A DNA stretch of 64,000 nt, taken from Lachnospiraceae bacterium. Its GTDB lineage: Bacteria > Bacillota > Clostridia > Lachnospirales > Lachnospiraceae. The position numbers were made by a program, and so were the translations under genes. The notes below the pieces were generated by a model. That model saw nothing but the letters and a program-made list of their open reading frames with translations, did no database searches and had not been told where the DNA came from. Each line of letters starts with the position of its first letter. Position 1 is the stretch's first letter. Location: the NCBI GenBank assembly GCA_022791755.1, contig JAAVZR010000016.1, positions 1-64,000 of the forward strand. The letters are read 5' to 3'. Below are positions 15,799 through 25,056 of the stretch, piece by piece.

Positions 15799-15984
15799 TC
15801 AGGTGCCGGTTTCCTGAATTTCCATGTTATCAAGCGCATATTGCAGAGCCATATTAATCAGCTCATTCCGGGAGCGGTTGGTCTGAGCTGACAGCTTGTC
15901 GTATTTTTCCTGCAGGGATTTGTTGATTCGTATCGTCATCGTAACAGCCTGATCTTCTTTTGGTGTAATAACAAATTTAGACAT
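15799..15984 (-). CDS. Small ribbon-helix-helix (CopG/Arc-type) DNA-binding protein
   Basis: A 61-residue protein. VTMTIRINKSLQEKYDKLS gives the beta strand and first helix, and NRSRNELINMALQYALDNM the second helix of a ribbon-helix-helix fold. Such proteins act as dimers, often as antitoxins or autoregulators. No toxin gene follows on the minus strand before mglB (the 286-base gap holds only the mgl promoter), so it may be a solitary regulator. RBS GGAGGT lies ~12 bases upstream. The neighbouring region 15985-16424 is AT-rich. Confidence 0.8.
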   Translation of the reverse strand: MSKFVITPKEDQAVTMTIRINKSLQEKYDKLSAQTNRSRNELINMALQYALDNMEIQETGT

Positions 15985-16345
15985 ATAATATCAAGACCTC
16001 CACATCTGAGATGTATTATACATTCCCTTTTTACACAAAAACATAACAAAAAATGAATGATAAAATACTATAAAATAGTAATATATATTGATATCAAAAA
16101 TAAATATATCATAATTTATGAGGGTAAAGGTATACTTAATAAAGGGACAACCATCTGATCCTTTAAAAGTTCTGCAAAAATATGGTCTGGCGCCGATCAT
16201 AAACTAATTACGTTTTGTAAGTGGAAGTGGTAATATCTTTTGGATACAAAAAAGGATCACTTTCTGATATATTTGCGGATTTTACCGGATAATAATCTAT
16301 CTATTAAGTTTACATATAAAATGATTGATTTTTTATGGGAACATT
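15985..16345. other. AT-rich intergenic region between divergent small genes
   Basis: No convincing gene. The region carries the promoter area of the ribbon-helix-helix gene on the minus strand and leads into the palindrome at 16346-16372 on the plus side. Its composition is much more AT-rich than neighbouring genes. Confidence 0.5.
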
Positions 16346-16372
16346 ACATAAATTAAATAAAATAATTTATGT
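16346..16372. promoter_or_regulatory. Perfect 10-base inverted repeat, operator-like
   Basis: ACATAAATTA (16346-16355), seven bases, TAATTTATGT (16363-16372). It lies 52 bases upstream of the hypothetical gene at 16425. It could be bound by the divergent ribbon-helix-helix protein (inference); the AT-rich context makes chance symmetry possible. Confidence 0.5.
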
Positions 16373-16424
16373 TAATTCATATGGATAATGCGTTAAATCA
16401 TACCATTTTTCTAGGAGGCTTACA

Positions 16425-16850
16425 ATGGAGACATACTTAAAACGATATGAAACGCCTGAGGTACCACCGGATACGGCCAGACAGGATGAAACGCCGGCGG
16501 AAGCAAAACAGTTTGTGGAAGCTCTTTATAAGACATTGAATTACAGGCCGCTTCCTGAGAGAGAAAAAGTCCTGAACGACACACTGAAATTTGTGAAAAA
16601 ATTTGCAGAACGCTACGAGATCGATATAGATATTGTCCGGGGAAAGACAGAGATTCAGGTGAAGCTGCGCTGTCGTTATATTTTAGGGTGGAATGGCTTT
16701 ATGAAAGAGGATCTGGGAGTGTTGATCGGTTTATGTGATGAGATGAATATTGAAACGGATCCGGAAGGAAAATATGATTATATGATTGTACTGAGATTTT
16801 TGACTCATGCGATTTATCAGGGGGATCGGAAGGTGGCTCCGACAGAATAA
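16425..16850 (+). CDS. Hypothetical 141-residue cytoplasmic protein
   Basis: No family recognised. The N-terminal ~20 residues are polar and Pro/Thr-rich. The middle (~35-65) is a charged helix with FVKKFAERYEIDIDIVRG, followed by predicted strands (TEIQVKLRCRYILGW) and a final mixed part. No membrane segment or metal motif. ATG 16425 with AGGAGGC ahead. It stands alone, preceded by an operator-like palindrome and followed by a strong hairpin, so it appears to be a real, regulated single gene. Confidence 0.7.
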   Translation: METYLKRYETPEVPPDTARQDETPAEAKQFVEALYKTLNYRPLPEREKVLNDTLKFVKKFAERYEIDIDIVRGKTEIQVKLRCRYILGWNGFMKEDLGVLIGLCDEMNIETDPEGKYDYMIVLRFLTHAIYQGDRKVAPTE

Positions 16851-16864
16851 AGAGACAGGGATAT

Positions 16865-16893
16865 GAGGATTCCGGCCCCGGATCGGAATCCTC
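16865..16893 (+). terminator. Hairpin terminator of the hypothetical gene
   Basis: Perfect 10-base stem GAGGATTCCG (16865-16874) with CGGAATCCTC (16884-16893), nine-base loop, placed 15 bases after the stop. There is no long T run, so termination efficiency is uncertain. Confidence 0.55.
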
Positions 16894-16953
16894 TGAATTG
16901 GTTCTTGTGGAAAATCGCTTACTTATTACATTCGGTTTGTTATAACGAAATAA

Positions 16954-17000
16954 TACCCTCAGTGGACAAGGGGACACACGGTTTTGCGCCACTGAGGGTA
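16954..17000. terminator. Hairpin between converging genes
   Basis: TACCCTCAGTGG (16954-16965) and CCACTGAGGGTA (16989-17000) form a perfect 12-base stem with a 23-base loop, directly after the end of the minus-strand chemoreceptor. The stem can extend with a bulge by ATAAT. It likely ends the chemoreceptor transcript. Confidence 0.5.
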
Positions 17001-17003
17001 AGA

Positions 17004-18587
17004 TTATAAATTGTCGAATGCAACCGTTTCTTTTTCGAGTCCTTTCACAATTTCCTGATTGAGCCCCATTCGCCGGGTAATATCTTCCATATCATTGACG
17101 AGATTTCTGGTATTGCCGGCGACGCCGGTAATTCCGCTCACCCCGTCGTCGATGGCTTTTGTGATGGTGCCGATGGAGCCGGCAATTCCTGCCATGGAAT
17201 GATTCAGATGCCCGGTCCTCTCATGAAACTCATCCATAGCCCGGCGGATATAGGCAGCGTCTTCTTTATATTGGCTGCCGGACTGTATGAACGCCTGGAA
17301 TTGTGTGAGGACGGATTCGTTCATATAGTCGATCAGATGCTGGGCATTTTCGGACAGGTTATATACGGCGGATGTAATCACGTCATTGATGGCCTGAATC
17401 CGGTTAGCGGATTCCTGACTGGAGTGGGCGAGATCACGGACTTCCCGTGCGACGGCGGCGAAGCCTTTACCGGCCTCCCCCGCATTGGCGGCCTCCACGG
17501 AGGCATTCAGGGCGATCAGCCGGGTCTGCTGGGAGATGGCAAGGATATCGCCGGTGAGGGACTTGATCTGATCCACGCTTTTGCTTTTCTCTATGGCGTC
17601 ATTGAGAGAGTGCAGGATTTCCTCTGCCTTGGCTTCTGTGCTTTCCACACTGCTCTGGGCAGATTGCTGCATGGCGTCGGCGCGGGCATTCATTTCTACC
17701 GTATAATTGGTGATGGCGCCGCATTCGTCCACCATATTGTGTACGTCTTGTCTGACCACTTCCGTATTGTTATTGATGACAGATACGTTGCCTGCCACTT
17801 CCTGAAGCGTGGCCGACAGCTGCTCGGTGAGGGCTGACAGACTTGCCGCGCTGCCCTTGGAGGCCCGGGTCTTGTTTAAAACTTCACCGGTCATGTTGTT
17901 AATGTGTCCTGAGCTCTCCTGTATGGTCTGAAGGATACTCTTGATGGGAGCCACCACAAAATTGGCGATGAGCTTCAGATCTGCAAAAATCAGTATGATG
18001 CAGGCGATGATGGCGGCAGCCCCGATCAAAAGCGATAAAAGATACACGAAAGAAAGCCGTGATCTGGCATCAGAGGTCTGTTTCTCGATCGAGGCATTCA
18101 GGGCGTCGATATCAGTCTCCATGGCGCTGGCACAGGAAGCAACATCGCCGTTGGCCAGGGCATAGGCGTCCTGGGTTTTGTGGCTGGCGCTGGCGCACAC
18201 CAGGAGGACCAGGGCGTGCTTAAAGGAATCGTAATCTGACAGCAGGGCTTCGTACTGTGTCTGATCCTGCGGCTTTACATGCTGAGTATATTCGGCGAGC
18301 ATGGTATCCAGGATGGCTTCCTCTTCCTTGATCTGGCCCACGAGCGTAATCATGGTGTCATAGTCCGTGGCCACGATATGGCTCAGGGCCATTTTATGTA
18401 TATTCATGGAGGACTGACAGATTTCTGCCAGCTGCCTTTGACCATCCATATAATTATCTGCGATATTGGCAGCGCTTGCATTCACATTATGAATATTGAA
18501 AATCGAGAGGACGTTGGATAAAAGCGCCACTACGCCCAGAAGGACGATGGGCAGGATTAAACGTTTTTGCAGAGAGATATTTTTCAT
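17004..18587 (-). CDS. Methyl-accepting chemotaxis protein (membrane)
   Basis: A 527-residue chemoreceptor. Membrane segment 1 is at ~9-30 and a four-helix-bundle ligand domain spans ~35-180. Membrane segment 2 is at ~183-205, followed by a short HAMP-like linker and a long coiled-coil signalling domain. The tip consensus appears as ISQQTRLIALNASVEAANAG followed by GKGFAAVAREVRDLA, which contacts CheA/CheW. Its gene lies 40 bases after a solute-binding lipoprotein gene in the same direction, so the pair may sense the same ligand. RBS AGGAGTATT. No che or flagellar genes are in this window. Confidence 0.93.
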   Translation of the reverse strand: MKNISLQKRLILPIVLLGVVALLSNVLSIFNIHNVNASAANIADNYMDGQRQLAEICQSSMNIHKMALSHIVATDYDTMITLVGQIKEEEAILDTMLAEYTQHVKPQDQTQYEALLSDYDSFKHALVLLVCASASHKTQDAYALANGDVASCASAMETDIDALNASIEKQTSDARSRLSFVYLLSLLIGAAAIIACIILIFADLKLIANFVVAPIKSILQTIQESSGHINNMTGEVLNKTRASKGSAASLSALTEQLSATLQEVAGNVSVINNNTEVVRQDVHNMVDECGAITNYTVEMNARADAMQQSAQSSVESTEAKAEEILHSLNDAIEKSKSVDQIKSLTGDILAISQQTRLIALNASVEAANAGEAGKGFAAVAREVRDLAHSSQESANRIQAINDVITSAVYNLSENAQHLIDYMNESVLTQFQAFIQSGSQYKEDAAYIRRAMDEFHERTGHLNHSMAGIAGSIGTITKAIDDGVSGITGVAGNTRNLVNDMEDITRRMGLNQEIVKGLEKETVAFDNL

Positions 18588-18627
18588 TATTACGAATACT
18601 CCTTTGGCTTCTGATAAAAGCGCTGCG

Positions 18628-19869
18628 CTAGGGGGCGGTGATTCCTTCCACCATGGTATCGAGCAGTTCCTGAAGGCTGGTTTTGGAAGGATTTCCGGCC
18701 AGTATCTCGGCAGTAAAGGCAGTGACCGGATCCCAGAAATTGCCGCCGATACGTTGCAGGCAGGAAGATTCCGACTGCTCGAGCAATGCGGAGATTGCGG
18801 GAGAGTTCTGTACCTCTTCGGAGGCGGCGGCCCTGATATTGGACGGGCCCTGGCCGCGCAGGTGAAAGCGAAGCTGCTGGTTTTCTTCGCTGGCGATCCA
18901 TTCCGCCAGTTTTGCCGCCCATTCCGGGTGTTGGGAGTAGGCGTTTACCCCGATCAGCTTATAGCCGGAGAAGGAGGCCATCTGGACCTGCTGGCCGGCA
19001 CAGGTATAGGAGGGGAGCTTCGCTGCTCCGAAACCGCTGCCCCAGGCTTCTTCCACAGCGACGGCATTCCAGACACCGTTGACACCGGCGATGATGGTTC
19101 CGTCCCGGACGCCCTTTAAGAATCCGGCGTCATCGGTACTGATAAAGCCGGGATGTCCGGCGATATTCATCATGGCCTGTGCGACATCGACTCCACGTAT
19201 GGTCCCATCTGTCGCGTTCCAGGTGCAGTAATTGGTAATTCCGTCGTTATTTAGTCCCACAGAGAGTCCCGTGTTGCCGAACAGAGAGTATACATACCAT
19301 CCGGAGGACCATTCCATGGAGATATTTTTGCCGTGTTCTGCGGCGATGTCCAGCATGCGTTCGAGAGAGGTGATATCCTCCTCTGAAAAATACTGTTTAT
19401 TATAATAAAGAAAATATCCGTTATCGGCAGTCAGCGGCAGAGCATAGAGGGTGTCGTTGACAGAGGCGGCCAGGACTGCCTCCGCCAGATTGGACTGGCG
19501 GATGAGGGCCGCATTCTCTACCGGCTCCAGCGCACCGGCGGCCACCAGTGTGTTCAGCTGGTCGTCGGCAAAGGCAAATACGTCCGCGCCCTGTTCCAGA
19601 CCGCCCATCAGGGCATTGGTGCAGTTGCTTTCACTCTGCGGCTCATATGTGATGATAAAATCCGCTTCTCCACGGTATTCGTCCTTAAATCCTTCGATGA
19701 TCTGGCGAAGGAGTTCTTCGTCCTCCGCAGCGCCCCAGACAGTCAGCCTGACCGTATTAAAAGAGGAGGACGGTTCGTTTTCTGGTGAACCGGGATCGCT
19801 TTTTTGGCATCCGGATACAAAGAGGGCCAGCAAAAGGGCCAGTAACCATACGTTATACTTTTTTTTCAT
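18628..19869 (-). CDS. Extracellular solute-binding lipoprotein (sugar-type)
   Basis: A 413-residue protein of the family 1 solute-binding (maltose-binding-like) fold. The signal ends in lipobox VSGC. Typical segments are RLTVWGAAEDEELLRQII at the first strand, ADVFAFADDQLNTLVAAGAL, a central NGVWNAVAVEE, and a C-terminal LAEWIASEENQQLRF. I start at ATG 19869 because GGAG lies seven bases before it; ATG 19881 is a poorer alternative. No ABC permease genes follow; instead an MCP gene does. It may therefore serve as a ligand-presenting sensor component and not only a transporter part (inference). Confidence 0.88.
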   Translation of the reverse strand: MKKKYNVWLLALLLALFVSGCQKSDPGSPENEPSSSFNTVRLTVWGAAEDEELLRQIIEGFKDEYRGEADFIITYEPQSESNCTNALMGGLEQGADVFAFADDQLNTLVAAGALEPVENAALIRQSNLAEAVLAASVNDTLYALPLTADNGYFLYYNKQYFSEEDITSLERMLDIAAEHGKNISMEWSSGWYVYSLFGNTGLSVGLNNDGITNYCTWNATDGTIRGVDVAQAMMNIAGHPGFISTDDAGFLKGVRDGTIIAGVNGVWNAVAVEEAWGSGFGAAKLPSYTCAGQQVQMASFSGYKLIGVNAYSQHPEWAAKLAEWIASEENQQLRFHLRGQGPSNIRAAASEEVQNSPAISALLEQSESSCLQRIGGNFWDPVTAFTAEILAGNPSKTSLQELLDTMVEGITAP

Positions 19870-19952
19870 GACAGTCTCCATAATGTAATTTAAGCAGAAA
19901 TAATCATACCATTTTTGGGTGGATTTTACAATCTGCTTTTGGGTCGCAAAAA

Positions 19953-19986
19953 CGGGTAAAAACCGGCGAACTCCGATTCTTACCCG
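19953..19986 (-). terminator. Terminator after the FIST/MCP pair
   Basis: On the minus strand CGGGTAA (19986-19980) and TTACCCG (19959-19953) pair across a 20-base loop and are followed by TTTTT. It lies 13 bases after the stop of the soluble chemoreceptor. Confidence 0.5.
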
Positions 19987-19998
19987 CGAATGATTTGG

Positions 19999-20949
19999 TT
20001 ATCCCTTTTGAGAGGTATGTTCCTTTATGACAGGAGGGATCTGGGCCATCATATTATCAATATCTTCAAACATGGCGCTCTTCGTGGTGCCCAGACGGCT
20101 GGCTGAATTAATATGATTCATGACTTCCTGGTACTGGTTCTTCATCTGATCGAAGAATCCGCACAATGTGTTCAGTGCGTTTTTGGAACTGTCTATCACG
20201 CGGGAGATTTCATTGTGTACGGCGGTGGCTCCTTCCGCCGCCTGTGTAATTTCATCGAATTTTTCATAGGTTTCCTGGACCTTGTCGAGGCTGGTCCCCA
20301 GGGCCTGCTGTGAGGTGCGGATGCTGCTGTTAAGCTGGTCGGTTCCCTGCTCCACATCGCGAATACCGGAATCCACCTCTTTTGTCAGGTCTTTGATCTC
20401 TTCCGCCAGCTTCTTTACCTCCACAGCTACGACGGAAAATCCTTTTCCGTGCTCACCGGCCCGGGCTGCCTCGATGGAGGCGTTGATTGCCAGGATATTG
20501 GTCTGCTCGGCGATGGAGACGATCTTGCTGGTACACTGTTTGATCTTCTCCACAGCGGTTTGCAGGTCCTCAAAGGTATTTTCGGTTTCACTGAAATAGG
20601 TCTCTACCTGGACGGAGCTGTTTTTGAGCTCCTCGACGCCTCTCTGCGCGTGGGACACAGACTGGGCAATGGTTTTCTTCACTGTGTCGAATTCGCCGGA
20701 GGTCTGCTCGATATCGGAAAAGTTCTGACCAAAATCCTGGAGCTGCTCCTGGAAGTGCTCGGATTCTGAAAGTACGGAATGAAATGAACGGCCTATCCGG
20801 TCCAGCTCTCCCAGAGAGTCCACTTCCTTTTGCACCAGCTCCGTATGATACTCCTTCAGGCTGTTCATTACATGAAGGACAGGATAGAGGCTCGTGTTAT
20901 TTACCGGCGTCCGGCCGGCATCCTTTTCGTGTTTTTTCCAGAGTGACAT
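19999..20949 (-). CDS. Soluble methyl-accepting chemotaxis-type signalling protein
   Basis: A 316-residue protein without membrane segments, essentially a coiled-coil MCP signalling domain. The tip shows [23 protein letters not shown] then [18 protein letters not shown] (quoted in parts of the conserved hairpin), with heptad-rich flanks. It lacks its own sensor domain. Its gene starts 15 bases after the FIST gene, so FIST is the likely sensory partner, as in other FIST-MCP pairs. It probably signals to CheA or a similar kinase from the cytoplasm. Confidence 0.92.
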   Translation of the reverse strand: MSLWKKHEKDAGRTPVNNTSLYPVLHVMNSLKEYHTELVQKEVDSLGELDRIGRSFHSVLSESEHFQEQLQDFGQNFSDIEQTSGEFDTVKKTIAQSVSHAQRGVEELKNSSVQVETYFSETENTFEDLQTAVEKIKQCTSKIVSIAEQTNILAINASIEAARAGEHGKGFSVVAVEVKKLAEEIKDLTKEVDSGIRDVEQGTDQLNSSIRTSQQALGTSLDKVQETYEKFDEITQAAEGATAVHNEISRVIDSSKNALNTLCGFFDQMKNQYQEVMNHINSASRLGTTKSAMFEDIDNMMAQIPPVIKEHTSQKG

Positions 20950-20964
20950 GTCTTTCCCTCCCTT

Positions 20965-22020
20965 CTACTCAAACGCCACACAGGTCATGGACTGGTTTAC
21001 AAAACGGTTATTATAGTGCTCTCCGTAACCGACGAAACCGGCATGACTGCCAAGGGCTGCCATATCGGATAAATACTGCTCCATATAATGATTCTGCGTA
21101 AAAAGCTTATAGCGGAACAGGCAGTTTACGGAAAACACGGCGGATATCTTCGGAAAATCCTTCTTTATCGTTTGGATGGTGTTCTTAACGATGGCTTTAT
21201 AATCTCCCAGCTCCAGAAGGACCAGGACGTCGGAATCGTTTACCTGCCTGAAACAGGTCAGGGCGTCGCCGTTGACTTCTTTTATGGAGATGATGCAGGT
21301 GTCGTCGCCGTTGATCTTACCGAAGGGATTCTGGAAGGTGCGGGTGAGAATTTCCTGCTCTGACACATGAAGGATGCTTTGATAGACCTTCTTGGCCGGC
21401 TGGCCGTTCAGAGCGCCCAGGATATATTTGGCTTTGTCTGTCCGGGAGGCGATGAAACGGTAATCTTTCATGGGATGATAGATATTTTCCTTGTAGGCTT
21501 TCACCCGGCCGTTTTGATTTTTGACCAGAGCATACGCCACGGCGTCTTGATAGACTTTTCCGTTGGCCGACACCATTCCTGCGTCGCCGGTGCCGCCGAT
21601 GAGAGAGATATTCCTGTGTTTCAGTACGGTATAAATCGTAGTCAGCACACAGGCGTCATTGCCGGAACAGAAATCAATGCAGATGGTATCGCTCTGGGAA
21701 GCGTTTGTGTTCCTGACATCCTGTTCCAGACGCTCTATGTATTTGACAGGCATGACGGACACCTCTTCCAATACATTGGCAGCGGCGCGTATTCCGTTTG
21801 AAAAGGCAATGACGCTGACTCCTTTTTCATTGATTCTGTTGTCATAGCCCATACCGATGCATCCGATGCTGGGGACGCCGGGATAGAGTGCTTCCAACTC
21901 TTTCACATGGGATTGAAAATTTTCCCTGTTGGAAATCAGCATAATCAGCTGAGGGGTGCTCAGGCCGCGGACCGCCTCTTTCAGATCTCCGCGCTGGCTT
22001 GCTCCGAAGAATTGTTTCAT
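20965..22020 (-). CDS. FIST-domain sensory protein
   Basis: A 351-residue cytoplasmic protein with FIST N (~1-200; e.g. SIGCIGMGYDNRINEKGVSV and ISLIGGTGDAGMVSANGK) and FIST C domains (~215-350; ISAVFSVNCLFRYKLF and the end segment HAGFVGYGEHYNNRFVN). FIST domains are proposed to bind small molecules such as amino acids. The upstream ATG at 22122 is rejected: ATG 22020 has AAGGAG at proper distance and begins the conserved region, while the N-terminal extension overlaps the promoter. First gene of a two-gene operon with the soluble MCP. Confidence 0.9.
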   Translation of the reverse strand: MKQFFGASQRGDLKEAVRGLSTPQLIMLISNRENFQSHVKELEALYPGVPSIGCIGMGYDNRINEKGVSVIAFSNGIRAAANVLEEVSVMPVKYIERLEQDVRNTNASQSDTICIDFCSGNDACVLTTIYTVLKHRNISLIGGTGDAGMVSANGKVYQDAVAYALVKNQNGRVKAYKENIYHPMKDYRFIASRTDKAKYILGALNGQPAKKVYQSILHVSEQEILTRTFQNPFGKINGDDTCIISIKEVNGDALTCFRQVNDSDVLVLLELGDYKAIVKNTIQTIKKDFPKISAVFSVNCLFRYKLFTQNHYMEQYLSDMAALGSHAGFVGYGEHYNNRFVNQSMTCVAFE

Positions 22021-22127
22021 GGCACGTGGTTTCTCCTTTTCATTTATATACGAGATGATACCGGGACTGTGGATGTGTGTGGAAAGAAGCAGTCCGTACG
22101 TATCACAGGGACGAAATTGCAACCTTA

Positions 22128-22157
22128 ATTATATAGTATAGGCGGGGGAAACGTCAA
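22128..22157 (-). promoter_or_regulatory. Promoter of the FIST/MCP operon
   Basis: On the minus strand TTGACG (22157-22152), 18-base spacer, TATAAT (22133-22128). It supports the shorter FIST start. The rest of the 22021-22456 gap holds a TATAAT at 22383-22388 (plus strand) that may serve the PTS regulator; no gene is seen there. Confidence 0.7.
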
Positions 22158-22456
22158 TGACATTTTTGCTTACCGCAGATTCTGTGAGAGGATAAAAATG
22201 AGCACATATTGGTGAGGTTATAGTTTGGAAGTAATAACAGGAATTGCCGACGATTTTGTGACGGAATCCCCCTGTTTTGACAGAGAGCCTGCGATTATAT
22301 CATCAAATGTATCGCTTTTTCGTGTACTTTTCGGGCTGTTTTTGTGGAAAATCATGTAATGGAAATTCAAAAGGAGAAATGATATAATCCACACATCAGA
22401 ACACGGTGAGCGGATTCTTTTTTGAAGGAAATGCGGGTTGGGCACAGGAGGCGGAT

Positions 22457-24322
22457 ATGTTGGGTGAAAGATTGACGAATCTTTTGAGCCTGTTATCACA
22501 AGATGAATTCCGGACGGCGGATCGTCTGGCCGGTGAGATGGGCATAAGTACCCGTACCCTGCGAGGCCTGTTAAAGGAGCTGGAGGAAAAGCTTGAAAAT
22601 AATGGTGCGCACATTGTTTGCAGGCGGGGAGAAGGCGTGATGTTGGAGGTGACCGACCTGGAAGCTTTCGGAATGCTCTTTGCCATCCGCAGCCAGCGCA
22701 TTCCTTCCGATTCCCCGGAACGGGTGGATTTCATCATCGAACAGTTTCTGAAAAGCAGTGATTACATAAAGATCGAGGAAATCTGCGATGCCGTATTTGT
22801 CAGCCGTAAGACCCTGGCGGCGGATATCCGCAAGGCGGAGGATTTCTTTGAGGAGTTTCATCTGAAAATCGAGCGCAAGCCCCATTACGGGATGCGCCTG
22901 ACAGGAGATGAGTTTCAGATGCGTCTGTGCATGGCCCGCTATATTAATAAGAAAACCGGCCGGTACATGGCGGCGGACGAGCAGGAGAGACGTCTGATTG
23001 CGGACTGTGTGCTGGCGGCCATATCGGAGGAGGAGTTTCACCTGTCCGACGTGGGATTTGACAGTCTGGTTGTTCATATTGACGTGTCGATCCGGCGTAT
23101 CCGGCGGGGACAGTACGTATCCCTTCCGGAGGCAGATTATCAGGCGTTCGTGGGCGAGAGCGAATACCGCCTGGCGAGGAAATGCGTACTTCCTCTCCAG
23201 GAATGGTTTCGTGTGGTGTTTCCCGAGGAGGAGATCCGCTACATAGCGCTTCATCTGGCCGGAAAGGAATCGCATCAGAATTTTGTCATCAGCCAGGAGG
23301 TGGATGAGCTGGCCACAGAGATGCTCTCGGAGATCAACGATATCTTTCAGATCGACTTCCGGGGAAATCTGGAGCTGGTGATGTCCCTGAAGATGCACCT
23401 GATACCTCTCATTGTCCGTATGAAGTATGGGATGCGGCTGAAAAATCCGCTTTTGTCCGAGGTCAGGAGACGGTACAGTCTGGCCTACACCATGGCGGTC
23501 CAGGGCTGCGCGGTGCTGGAGAGGCGCTTTTGTGTGATCCTGGATTCCAATGAGATCGCCTATATCGCGCTGGTATTTGCCCTGGGACTGGAGCGGCAGA
23601 AGCACAGCGTGGAGAAGAAGAGGGTGCTGTTCGTGTGTGCCTCCGGATCGGCCACGGCGCAGATGACGGCCTGGAACATGCAGCGCACCTTCGGGGACTA
23701 TATCGGCCAGGTCATTATCTGCGATCAGTTCGGCCTGGAAAAGCAGGATTTCTCCCGGATCGACTACGTATTTACCACGGTGCCCATCCAGACAGAGGTC
23801 CCGGTGCCCATCTGTGAGGTGAAGCAGCTGATGAACGGAGAGGACGTATCGAATATCCAGCAGATCCTGCGATGTGAAGGCGAGGATATCCTGCGCTATT
23901 ATCCGAGAGAACTGTTTTTTGCAGATCTGGAGGGAGAGAGCAAGGAGGAGGTGCTGCGCACGATCTGTGAAAAAATCGAAGCGGTGCATCCTTTGCCGGA
24001 AGGGTTTTATGAGTCGGTGCTAAAGAGGGAGGAGCTGGCCCGGACCTGCATGGGCAATCAGGTGTCCATGCCTCATCCCTGCCGGGTGATGACGGAGGAT
24101 ACCTTCGTCAGTGTCAGCATTCTGAAGCATCCGGTGCAATGGGATGCCAATGAGACGGTGCGGGCGGTATTTCTGGTCTCCGTATCGAGACAGAAGCATA
24201 AAAAAATACAACATTTTTATTCGGCCACAGCCAGACTTTTGCTCAGTGCGGAGGGAATCGGCCGGCTGATCAAGGAAAAGAGCTATGATACGCTGTGCAG
24301 TCTTTTGACACAGGAGGAGTGA
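22457..24322 (+). CDS. PTS-regulated transcriptional activator (LicR/MtlR type)
   Basis: A 621-residue multidomain regulator. It has an HTH_11 domain (~5-60), a second Mga-type HTH (~90-160), PRD1 (~170-285), PRD2 (~295-395), an EIIB-like domain with VLFVCASGSATAQ (~405-490), and an EIIA (fructose/mannitol) domain with phospho-His in SMPHPCR (~500-620). PRD histidines are phosphorylated by HPr and EII proteins, so the protein reports substrate flow and energy state. ATG 22457 has AGGAGG six bases ahead; longer in-frame starts lack this. It leads an operon with EIIA, EIIB, EIIC and a deacetylase, which it very likely controls. Confidence 0.93.
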   Translation: MLGERLTNLLSLLSQDEFRTADRLAGEMGISTRTLRGLLKELEEKLENNGAHIVCRRGEGVMLEVTDLEAFGMLFAIRSQRIPSDSPERVDFIIEQFLKSSDYIKIEEICDAVFVSRKTLAADIRKAEDFFEEFHLKIERKPHYGMRLTGDEFQMRLCMARYINKKTGRYMAADEQERRLIADCVLAAISEEEFHLSDVGFDSLVVHIDVSIRRIRRGQYVSLPEADYQAFVGESEYRLARKCVLPLQEWFRVVFPEEEIRYIALHLAGKESHQNFVISQEVDELATEMLSEINDIFQIDFRGNLELVMSLKMHLIPLIVRMKYGMRLKNPLLSEVRRRYSLAYTMAVQGCAVLERRFCVILDSNEIAYIALVFALGLERQKHSVEKKRVLFVCASGSATAQMTAWNMQRTFGDYIGQVIICDQFGLEKQDFSRIDYVFTTVPIQTEVPVPICEVKQLMNGEDVSNIQQILRCEGEDILRYYPRELFFADLEGESKEEVLRTICEKIEAVHPLPEGFYESVLKREELARTCMGNQVSMPHPCRVMTEDTFVSVSILKHPVQWDANETVRAVFLVSVSRQKHKKIQHFYSATARLLLSAEGIGRLIKEKSYDTLCSLLTQEE

Positions 24323-24390
24323 TGTGCCGGAGGAAATACCCGGTGAGCGTATGAATCGCCCCGGAAAGAAAGGGCGGGAAAGGAGTATTT

Positions 24391-24714
24391 ATGGAGGAAT
24401 CCTATGAAATCAGTTTTCAACTGATCCTGCATGCAGGGGATGCCAAATCCTCTGCCATGGAAGCGATTCTCTTCTCCAATGAGGGTGATTTTGACAAGGC
24501 GGAGGAGAGTCTGAAAAAGGCGGCGGATGAGCTGAAAGAGGCTCACACCATCCAGACCAAGCTGATCCAGGACGAGGCCGGAGGGAACGGAGCACAGCTT
24601 AATATCCTGCTGGTTCACGCGCAGGATCATCTGTGTATGGCCATGATGACGATCGACTTTGCCAAACAGATGCTTAACATGAATAAGAGAATCCGGGAGC
24701 TGGAAGAAAAGTAA
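24391..24714 (+). CDS. PTS lactose/cellobiose-type EIIA
   Basis: A 107-residue all-helical EIIA of the Lac/Chb family. The phosphorylation site is His76 in NILLVHAQDHL, with FQLILHAGDAKS as the typical first helix. It takes phosphate from HPr and passes it to the EIIB encoded next. RBS GGAAAGGAG. Its neighbours and the ChbG gene suggest N,N'-diacetylchitobiose or cellobiose as substrate. Confidence 0.94.
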   Translation: MEESYEISFQLILHAGDAKSSAMEAILFSNEGDFDKAEESLKKAADELKEAHTIQTKLIQDEAGGNGAQLNILLVHAQDHLCMAMMTIDFAKQMLNMNKRIRELEEK

Positions 24715-24737
24715 AAGAATGACAGGAGGGAACGAAT

Positions 24738-25037
24738 ATGAAGATTATGCTGGCATGTGCCATGGGGATGTCCACCTCGCTTCTGGTGAAGAAGATGCAG
24801 GACGCGGCGAAGGAACAGGGGAAGAATTATAAGATCTGGGCTACGGATATCGACTCCGTGGAAGATGAAGAGGAGGACTACGATATCGTGATGCTGGGGC
24901 CCCAGGTGTCCTGGCGAAAGGCAGAGGTGGATGAGATCGTGAACGGCCGGGTGCCGGTGGTGGTGATCAATAAGCCGGATTACGGCTCCTGCAACGGTGC
25001 GGCGGTGCTGAAGGCGGCGGAAGATGTTTTAGCCTGA
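24738..25037 (+). CDS. PTS lactose/cellobiose-type EIIB
   Basis: A 99-residue cytoplasmic EIIB. The phosphocysteine is Cys7 in IMLACAMGMSTSLLVKKM, and VMLGPQVSWRKAEV is the typical middle region. It phosphorylates the sugar as EIIC brings it in. It starts 23 bases after EIIA with an AGGAGGG site. Confidence 0.94.
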   Translation: MKIMLACAMGMSTSLLVKKMQDAAKEQGKNYKIWATDIDSVEDEEEDYDIVMLGPQVSWRKAEVDEIVNGRVPVVVINKPDYGSCNGAAVLKAAEDVLA

Positions 25038-25056
25038 CAGAGGAAGGGGACAAGAG

